Assembly (NCBI RefSeq): GCF_014199215.1
Contig: NZ_JACIJC010000006.1
Span: forward strand, 83,105 to 147,104
Length of the DNA: 64,000 nucleotides
DNA from: Sphingobium boeckii
GTDB taxonomy: Bacteria > Pseudomonadota > Alphaproteobacteria > Sphingomonadales > Sphingomonadaceae
Direction: 5' to 3'
Shown here: piece by piece, positions 16,604 through 24,000 of the stretch
Position numbering within the stretch: position 1 is the stretch's first letter
Layout of the letters: every line of letters starts with the position of its first letter
Notes under the pieces: model-generated
What the model was told of the DNA's origin: nothing
The model's input: the letters and a program-made list of their open reading frames with translations, nothing else
The model's database searches: none
Made by a program: the position numbers and the translations under genes

Positions 16604-17365
16604 TCAGAACCGGCGGAAGACCGCGCCGGCGAGCCAGCCCAGCGCCACGGAGAGCGCCACTGCGACGAAGCCGTAAGTGAAGGGGCTGTTTTCGGCGGCC
16701 GAGGCGACGAAGCGTTCGAAGCCGGATTTGTGGATTTCCACGTCCAGGCTGGCCGCGGCGATCACGCGCCCCCCTTGGATCAGGAAGGTTTCGGCGGTAT
16801 ATTTGCCCACCGGCACGCGCGCGGGAATGGCGAGGCGCGCGCGATACAGCACATCGTCGGTGATCTTCACATCATTGTCCGCTTGCGCGAACAGGCCCGT
16901 GCGTTTGCGCAGATCGGTGAGGCCTGCTTCGAACCGCTGCTGTTCCGCCGGGGTGGCGCCGCTGGCGGGGGATAATTGGAGATTGCCGAGGCCCAGTTCG
17001 AAGATGGAGGCGGTGCGCTCGTCGATCAATTTGTCCAGCGGCCTGGACGACGCCACCGCATAGAAAGTGGGAACGGAGCGGAATCGCGTGCTTTCGGCAT
17101 TGATCCAGATGCCGGCCACCTTCTGCTTCTCCCGCACGGTGATCGGCTGGAACGGCCCTTTCAGGACGACCGCGATATCGGCGGGCTTGTCCGGTGATTT
17201 GCCACCCGGATAGAGGATCGCGCCGAACAGCAGCAATTCGGCACCGGTGAAGCTGTATATGATCTCCACCTTTTTCTGGGACACATCAGGCACCAATATG
17301 GGTTGCGCCTGCCCCAGCATCAGGGGTGCGAATGCCGCCAAGATCAGGACGGGGACGCGCTTCAT
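16604..17365 (-). CDS. TIGR02186 family membrane protein
   Basis: The 253-residue protein has a cleavable N-terminal signal (MKRVPVLILAAFAPLMLGQA). A beta-rich extracytoplasmic domain follows, starting PDVSQKKVEIIYSFTGAELL. One C-terminal membrane helix (FTYGFVAVALSVALGWLAGA) ends in a basic FRRF. This matches the alphaproteobacterial TIGR02186 family, which is nearly always encoded beside a TauE/SafE permease. Its role is unknown; a partner subunit of the transporter is the natural inference. Its start overlaps the TauE stop by ATGA, so the two are coupled. Confidence 0.88.
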   Translation of the reverse strand: MKRVPVLILAAFAPLMLGQAQPILVPDVSQKKVEIIYSFTGAELLLFGAILYPGGKSPDKPADIAVVLKGPFQPITVREKQKVAGIWINAESTRFRSVPTFYAVASSRPLDKLIDERTASIFELGLGNLQLSPASGATPAEQQRFEAGLTDLRKRTGLFAQADNDVKITDDVLYRARLAIPARVPVGKYTAETFLIQGGRVIAAASLDVEIHKSGFERFVASAAENSPFTYGFVAVALSVALGWLAGAVFRRF

Positions 17366-18276
17366 GATATCGTGACCGTGTAGATTTCATCCGGTCGCCA
17401 GCCGAGGCCGAGCGCCATGCGGATCGCCACCAGCAGCACCATCGCGGCAAGCAGCAGACGCAGGTAATCCGGCTTGATCTTCTGCGCCAGCCGCGCCCCG
17501 AATTGCGCGCCCGTCACGCTGCCGATCAGCAACAATGCGGCCAGCACGATATCCACCGCCTTGGTCGTGGTGGCGTGCACCATCGTTGCGGCCATGGTGA
17601 CGAAGAGGATCTGGAACAGCGAGGTGCCGACCACGACCTGCGTGGTCATGCCCAGCAGATAGAGCATGGCGGGGACCATGATGAAGCCGCCGCCGACGCC
17701 GAGGATCACGGTCAATATCCCGGTGACAAAACCCAGCAGCAGCGGCGCCAGCGGAGAAATGTAGAGGCCGGAACGATAGAAGCGCCAGCGGAAGGGAAGC
17801 GAGGCGACCAGCGGATGATGGCGGCGCTTGCGGACCTTGAGCGGCACGCCGGTCCGCGTCGCGCGAATGCTGACGATCGCGTCGCGCGCCATCAGGGCAC
17901 CGATGCCGCCCAGCAGAATCACATAGAGCATGGCGATCACGGTATCGATCTGCCCGCTTTCCTGAAGCAGGCGGAAGAGCCAGGCACCCGCAATCGAACC
18001 GATCACGCCACCGGCCACCATCACGCCGCCCATGCGGAAATCGACGCCATTGCGCTGGAGATGCGCATAAACGCCCGAGACGCTGGCACCCGTCACCTGG
18101 CTGGCGGCGGACGCGGCGGCGACCGTGGGCGGAATGCCATAGAAGATCAGCAGCGGCGTGGTCAGAAATCCGCCGCCCACGCCGAACATGCCCGAAAGCA
18201 GGCCGACCAGCCCGCCCAGGCCGATGATGACCAGGGCGTTGACCGAGAGATTGGCGATGGGAAGATAGATATCCAT
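17362..18276 (-). CDS. TauE/SafE-family anion exporter
   Basis: Integral membrane protein of 304 residues with about eight hydrophobic segments in two halves. Each half carries the family glycine motif: GGLVGLLSGMFGVGGGFLTTP near the N terminus and GFVTGILTVILGVGGGFIMVP in the middle. The family moves sulfite, sulfoacetate or related anions across the inner membrane. The substrate here cannot be told. A basic cytoplasmic loop (KVRKRRHHPL) joins the halves. It is translationally coupled to the downstream TIGR02186 gene. Confidence 0.92.
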   Translation of the reverse strand: MDIYLPIANLSVNALVIIGLGGLVGLLSGMFGVGGGFLTTPLLIFYGIPPTVAAASAASQVTGASVSGVYAHLQRNGVDFRMGGVMVAGGVIGSIAGAWLFRLLQESGQIDTVIAMLYVILLGGIGALMARDAIVSIRATRTGVPLKVRKRRHHPLVASLPFRWRFYRSGLYISPLAPLLLGFVTGILTVILGVGGGFIMVPAMLYLLGMTTQVVVGTSLFQILFVTMAATMVHATTTKAVDIVLAALLLIGSVTGAQFGARLAQKIKPDYLRLLLAAMVLLVAIRMALGLGWRPDEIYTVTIS

Positions 18277-18328
18277 CCTGCCGCCACCGCCTAACGGCTA
18301 TTTGCGGCATGGGAAAGGCTCGTCGGTT

Positions 18329-19390
18329 TCAGAAACTGCCATCGATGGTGAGCGCTGGGCCGGATGCGGGCGCGGCGTCACCCGCAACACGCTGCCGCCA
18401 GTCCAGCGCAACCCCGATGCTGGCGTGGCCGGTTTCCAGGCGGATGCGCACGCGCGGGCCGATATCCAGCCGCTCGACGCCGGGTTGCGCCGCGCCCCAT
18501 GCACCCATGCCCGCTGCCACCGAAATGGTGTTGCCGGTCACGATCGTGCGGGTGGCGCTGAGAGAGCCATCCACGAATTGATCGCGCTTCTTTGCGCCTA
18601 CGATTCCGGCCTGCGCATAGGCGTCGAGCTTGAAATCCAGCGGCAGCGCGATCGCATTCACGCCGCCCGCCACGCTCGCCGCAAAAGCGTCGCGGCCGGC
18701 ACTGTCGAGGCCGATCCGTCGCTCGATTGATAGCGTCAGCGGGATATCGGGTCCGGGTTTCCAGCCAAGCCCGATCGCGGCTTCGCGGCCCTTGCCCTCC
18801 AGCGGGGCGGAGAATCGCGCGCCGATCTGGAAGCCGCGGGCGGGATCGGGGCCAAGCGCGTAATCGAGCCGCATTCCCGCCTGACTGCCGCCGAGTTGGC
18901 CATTGTTGGCAAGGCCAGTGGCCGAACCGGAGTCGCGCACGAACATCCAGCCATAGCCGCTCAGGCGCTTGGGTCCGGGATGCGATGCAGCACCAGCGCC
19001 CGGCTGCGGCGCAGGACGGAGCGCGCTTGCGCCGGCGGCGAGCATGGCGGTCAAGGCGGGGGCGTGAACCCCAGCGTCCAGAGCCTCGGCTTCCGCAAGG
19101 CGCCCTGTCTGCGCGCCGATGACACGGGATGCGGGTTGCCAAAGACGTGGTGTATGGCCCGACCGGGTCGACTTTTCCGCCCATGCAGCCGCGGCGTTCG
19201 TCGCCCTTGACGGCATGGCGGCGAGAGGGGTGCTTTCGGGTGCGAAATCGCCAATCGGGGCCGTTCGCGGCGGTGCGGGCGGTGGCGATGGTTCGTCGCC
19301 CTCCGGCTGCGACAGCAGGACGGCGCGGCCACCGATCCACGCGCACAGCGCCAGCGCCACGAAGCGCAACGGGCGGGCGGGATCCTTCAT
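18329..19390 (-). CDS. Predicted outer-membrane barrel protein, partner of the NfrB-like glycosyltransferase
   Basis: A 353-residue protein with an N-terminal hydrophobic signal/anchor (LRFVALALCAWIGGRAVLL) and a Pro/Ala-rich low-complexity stretch to about residue 140. The C-terminal half has alternating-residue beta-strand character, ending in hydrophobic-Phe (LTIDGSF), as in outer-membrane barrels. The LGGSQAGMRLDYAL segment resembles the C-terminal domain of NfrA, the outer-membrane partner of NfrB. This is an inference from pattern and from the ATGA-type overlap with the upstream glycosyltransferase gene. It lacks the TPR region of full-length NfrA. Function otherwise unknown. Confidence 0.6.
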   Translation of the reverse strand: MKDPARPLRFVALALCAWIGGRAVLLSQPEGDEPSPPPAPPRTAPIGDFAPESTPLAAMPSRATNAAAAWAEKSTRSGHTPRLWQPASRVIGAQTGRLAEAEALDAGVHAPALTAMLAAGASALRPAPQPGAGAASHPGPKRLSGYGWMFVRDSGSATGLANNGQLGGSQAGMRLDYALGPDPARGFQIGARFSAPLEGKGREAAIGLGWKPGPDIPLTLSIERRIGLDSAGRDAFAASVAGGVNAIALPLDFKLDAYAQAGIVGAKKRDQFVDGSLSATRTIVTGNTISVAAGMGAWGAAQPGVERLDIGPRVRIRLETGHASIGVALDWRQRVAGDAAPASGPALTIDGSF

Positions 19391-20760
19391 TCTTCAGGCA
19401 CCAGATCGGGAAAGACATGGTTTGTCTTGTCCCACACCACCGTCCCGTTGCGCCGCCGGGTGCGGTAAATCTTGACTGCGCGGGCGGCTGCGAAAATCTC
19501 GACGACATTGGCGATGACCATTCGCGGCGGCGCGCGGAGCCCTTCGCGCCAGCCATAAGCGCGGGTCACGAAGCCGGCGCGCAGACATAGGCGCCATAAG
19601 AGCAGCGCCAGATTGATCCACAACAGCGCGGTCATCAGCGGGGTGAAGGGCGCAGGCGTCATGCCCGCAAGGTGCCCTGCGCCGGCGGCGGCGAGCGTGC
19701 CGAGAAAGCCGATATAGGCGGCGAGCAGGATCACCGCCCCCAGGGGGGCGCGCCGATCCCGCAGCCGCATCCAGCGCTCGGCAAAGCCGCCGCGCCACCC
19801 CATCCGGTCCCAGCCGGAGAGGGCGATCCCGGCCATCCAGCGAGATTTCTGGCGCACGGCATCGCGGAAGGTGGCGGGGAAATGCGCGCGGATGGAGACG
19901 GGCTTGCCGCCCGGAAAACTCGGCAGGCTGACGAAAATCCCCTTGCCGCCATCGGTCGCGATACCGAGGCCGAGTTCGTAATCCTCGGTCAGACTGTCGG
20001 CATCGAACGGCGCGCCGCCCTTTTTCGCGGCGACACGCGCCAGCGCGCGGCGGGAAAAGGCGCAGCCGACGCCAGCGGCGGGGATCGCCGCGCCCAGGGC
20101 TTCGCGCACGACCATCGCCTTGCCATGCGCTTCGGCGAATTCATCGTTATAATGGCCGGAGATCCAACGCGAGCCGGGATCGATCAGCGGCAAGACGGGA
20201 AGCTGCACCAGATCGTAGCGCTCGATCAACCGGTCGAAGATGCGCAATTCGCCCGAATGCACGATATCCTCGGCATCGTGCAACACGATCGCCTTGGCAT
20301 TCTGCCCATGATCGCGCTCGTCTTCCAGCATCTTGCGCCACAGGCCGTTGAGGCAATCCGCCTTTGTGGTGGGGCCGGGGTGCGGCAGGATGACCTGGCA
20401 CAGCCGTGCGTCCTTCGCCGCGACCGCCGCCACGGCGCGGATCGTCTCGGGATCATTGGGATAGCAGCCGATGTAGAGCCGGTAATCCGGGTGATCGAAG
20501 CGATCGAGCGCCGTTTGCGCCATCTGTCCGATGACGGCGGCTTCCTGCCACGCGGCCACGAACACCGCGATCCAGCCCGGGCGATCGGGCGGTGCCAGTT
20601 GCAGCAGATCCCCGCGCGGATAGCGGCGGTAGATTGTGGTGCGCCGCCAATAGATGCGCCCAAGCCAGATGGCGTCGATGACAAGATCGTCCAGCCCCCC
20701 GATCAGGAAACCGATCGCGGCGAATAGCACGAACTCATGCGCCACAGCGGATAGCGCCAT
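19387..20760 (-). CDS. NfrB-like membrane glycosyltransferase
   Basis: Processive-type family 2 glycosyltransferase of the inner membrane. It has an N-terminal membrane segment (FVLFAAIGFLIGGLDDLVID). The catalytic domain shows LHDAEDIVH (Asp motif), SLTEDYELG (ED) and RQKSRWMAG (QxxRW), and further membrane helices follow towards the C terminus. The arrangement and wording match NfrB of the E. coli N4-receptor/exopolysaccharide system, but without the C-terminal MshEN domain. The start is uncertain: the ATG at 20758-20760 (457 residues) lacks a good ribosome-binding site, and a TTG at 20824-20826 would add 22 residues. Coupled by overlap to the outer-membrane protein gene. Confidence 0.85.
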   Translation of the reverse strand: MALSAVAHEFVLFAAIGFLIGGLDDLVIDAIWLGRIYWRRTTIYRRYPRGDLLQLAPPDRPGWIAVFVAAWQEAAVIGQMAQTALDRFDHPDYRLYIGCYPNDPETIRAVAAVAAKDARLCQVILPHPGPTTKADCLNGLWRKMLEDERDHGQNAKAIVLHDAEDIVHSGELRIFDRLIERYDLVQLPVLPLIDPGSRWISGHYNDEFAEAHGKAMVVREALGAAIPAAGVGCAFSRRALARVAAKKGGAPFDADSLTEDYELGLGIATDGGKGIFVSLPSFPGGKPVSIRAHFPATFRDAVRQKSRWMAGIALSGWDRMGWRGGFAERWMRLRDRRAPLGAVILLAAYIGFLGTLAAAGAGHLAGMTPAPFTPLMTALLWINLALLLWRLCLRAGFVTRAYGWREGLRAPPRMVIANVVEIFAAARAVKIYRTRRRNGTVVWDKTNHVFPDLVPEE

Positions 20761-21049
20761 GACGATTGTAGATAATTCAGGCAAACCGGATCCCCCCGAT
20801 TCTGATGGTCTATCATCAATAGCCAATAATGAATGATCAATACTTAAAATGAATATTACGTCTGATGGTAAACGTGACCAATATTAGTACAGATTTGGAT
20901 GTATTCATCAATCCACGTAATAATAAAGTTTGTATTCTAAGAGAATGAGCAATGACGGCGGGCCTAAGCCGCGCGCGGCGCATGATATTCACTGGACTTG
21001 AAGGGCTGAATTGCTGCACCGTCCGCCCCAGTCTCAGGGGAGTGATTTC
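20761..21049. promoter_or_regulatory. AT-rich divergent intergenic region
   Basis: This 289-base gap separates the divergent glycosyltransferase and alpha-2-macroglobulin genes. From about 20800 to 20950 it is markedly richer in A and T than anything around it. Examples are TATTACGTCTGATGG and CACGTAATAATAAAGTTTG. It must hold both promoters. I could not settle on a convincing -35/-10 pair in either direction and see no gene. AT-rich divergent regions are typical targets of nucleoid silencers. Confidence 0.55.
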
Positions 21050-24000
21050 ATGTTCAACCGGTTGTGGCGGGTGGCCGTCCTCGCGCTGGCGATTGCGCCT
21101 GTCGCCGCATCGGGGGATCAGTCCGCGCAGGTCGTGCTGGCGACACCGGGCAATGGCGATGGCGCGATCGAACGCTTCACGATGCGCTTTTCGGCCGACA
21201 TGGTGCCGCTGGGTGATCCGCGCGCCAAGGTGCCGGTCAAGGTGGAATGCCCCGTGGGCGGCACCGGGCGCTGGATCGACACCAAGACGTTCGTCTGGGA
21301 TTTCGCCAAGAGCCTGCCGGGCGGGATCGCCTGCACCTTCACGCTGAACGACGGACTGGAGACATTGGCCGGGACCGGCCTTGGCGGCACCCGCAGCTTT
21401 ACGGTCGATACGGGCGGGCCATCGGTCCGCGCGGTACTGCCGGGGGCCTATGGCAGCGATATCGAGGAAGATCAGGTGTTCCTCGTCGCCACCAATGTGC
21501 CCGCCGATCCGCGCTCGATCGCCGCCAATGGTTATTGCGCGGTGGATGGGCTGGGCGAGAAGATCGCGCTCGACGTGCTGCCGCGCGAAACCGTGTCCAA
21601 GGTGCTGAGCGGCCTGGGCGATGATGACTGGCGCGCCACCGAATTCATGAGCGAGGCCGGGGTGCCGATCGCGTCGCGCAGCGATCCCAAGGCGCTTTCA
21701 ACGATCACCGCCGTCCAGTGCCGTCGTCCCTTGCCGCCCGGGCGCGACATGGGGCTGGTGTGGAGCAAGGCGATTTCCGGCGCAGGGCGCGTGGCGGGGC
21801 GCGACCAGCGGTTCGACTATACCGTGCGCCGTGAATTTGCCGCGCGCTTCGAATGTGGCCGCGTCAATCCGCAAGCCGGATGCAATCCGGTGCAGAGCGC
21901 CTATGTGCGTTTCACCGCGCCAATCCCGGTGGCCACGGCGGCGGCCATCCGGCTGGAGACGTCTGACGGACGCTCGCTCAAGCCCAAATTGGAGGCGGAT
22001 GGCGATGCGGTGGTGTCGCAGGTCAGTTTCGAAGCGCCCTTGCCCGCGTCCGTCACGGGCAGGGTGCTGCTGCCCGCCAATGTAAGGGATGAAAGCGGCC
22101 GTCCGCTTTCCAATGCAGAGCGCTTCCCGCTCGATATCAAGATCGACGAGGCACCGCCGCTGGTGAAATTCGCCGCCAATTTCGGCATTCTCGAGGCCCG
22201 CGAGGGCGGTGTGCTGCCCGTGACGGTCCGCAATGTGGAGCCGGCACTTCAGGGCAAGAATATCGGCGTCGTCGGCGAAAAGCTGCGTGTGGACGGGTCG
22301 GACGGCGAGATCGCCAATTGGCTGCGAGAGATCGATCGGGTCAGCAAGAGTGATTTCCGCACCGAGAAGCGCGGCAAGGATGAAATCACGGTCAATTACA
22401 GGGGGACCGAAGCGCTGATCGGGGACCGGCCCGGCACCAATGCGATGACACTGGCGCTGCCTGGAAAGGGCAAGGATTTCGAAGTGGTCGGCATCCCGCT
22501 CACCAAACCCGGATTCTATGTGGTGGAGCTGGCCAGCCCGCGTCTGGGCCAGGCTTTGCTGGGGCGTAACGTGCCGCGCTATGTGACCGCGGGCGCGCTG
22601 GTCACCAATATGAGCGTGCATTTCAAATGGGGCCGGGCGGCCTCGCTCGCCTGGGTGACCGCGCTGGATAGCGGCAAGCCGGTGGCCGGTGCGGCCGTGC
22701 GCGTGACGGACGCCTGTTCGGGCCGCACACTGGCCCAGGGCACGAGCGACAAGGCCGGGCGGCTGATCGTGGCCGGCGGACTGCCTGATCCCGAAACCTA
22801 TGGCAGTTGTGAGAATGACAATCCCCATCCGCTGATGGTCTCGGCGCGGTCGGGCGAGGATTTCAGCTTTACCATGACCGATTGGGGCAGCGGCATCCGC
22901 CCCTATGATTTCGATCTGCCCTATGGCTGGAGCGAGAGCGAGGATCTGGTCCACACCATCTTCGATCGCACATTGATTCGCGCGGGCGAGACGGTGAACA
23001 TGAAGCACATCCTGCGCAAACCGATTGCGACGGGCTTTGCCTATGGCGGCGGTTTCACGGGCAAATTGAAGCTCAGCCACCGCGGATCGGGCACCGAATT
23101 CGAGATGCCGCTGACGATCGGTGCCGAAGGGATCGGCGAATCCGTCTGGACTGCGCCCAAAGGCGCGCCGCAGGGCGATTACGACATCACCATCATCCAT
23201 GGTGACAAGAGCATCTACACCAACCAGTCGATCAAGGTGGACGAGTTCCGCCTGCCGACGATGCGCGCGACGATCGACGGGCCGAAGAATGCGTTGATCC
23301 GCCCAGTCAATGTGCCGGTGGATATGTTCGTTGGCTATCTCTCCGGCGGCGGGGCAAGCAATCTGCCGGTGCGCGTTCGCACGGCCTTCACGCGCGGATA
23401 TGCCACGCCGCGCGGCTGGGATGGCTGGAGCTTCGGCGGGCGCGCGATCGCGGAGGGCACGGTGCCGCTGAACGGCGATGGCGAAGAGATCGAACAGGCG
23501 CTGCCGCCGGCGCAGACCCAGCCGATGACGCTGAACCCGCAAGGGACGGGCAGGGCAGTGATCGACGTGCCCACCGCGGTGGACGAGATCACCGACATGA
23601 ATGTCGAGATGGATTATGCCGATGCGAATGGCGAAATCCTGACCGCGACCCGCCGGATCCAGCTTTTCCCCTCCGCCGTGCGGCTGGGCATCAAGACCGA
23701 TGGCTGGATGATGAAGTCCGATGATCTGCGCCTGAAGTTCGTCGCGCTCGATACCGAGGGGCGGTTGCGCAAGGGGCAGAAGATTTCGGTGACGCTCTAC
23801 AGTCGCGAGATATTGACCGCGCGGCGCAGGCTGATCGGCGGCTTCTATGCCTATGACAATCAGGCCAAGACGACCAAGTTGGCGACCGGCTGCACCGCGG
23901 TAACCGACAAGAGCGGCCAGGCGAGCTGCGCGATCGACCCGGACATTTCGGGCGAAGTCTGGGCCGTGGCGACCACGCTGGACGAAAATGGCCATGTCTC

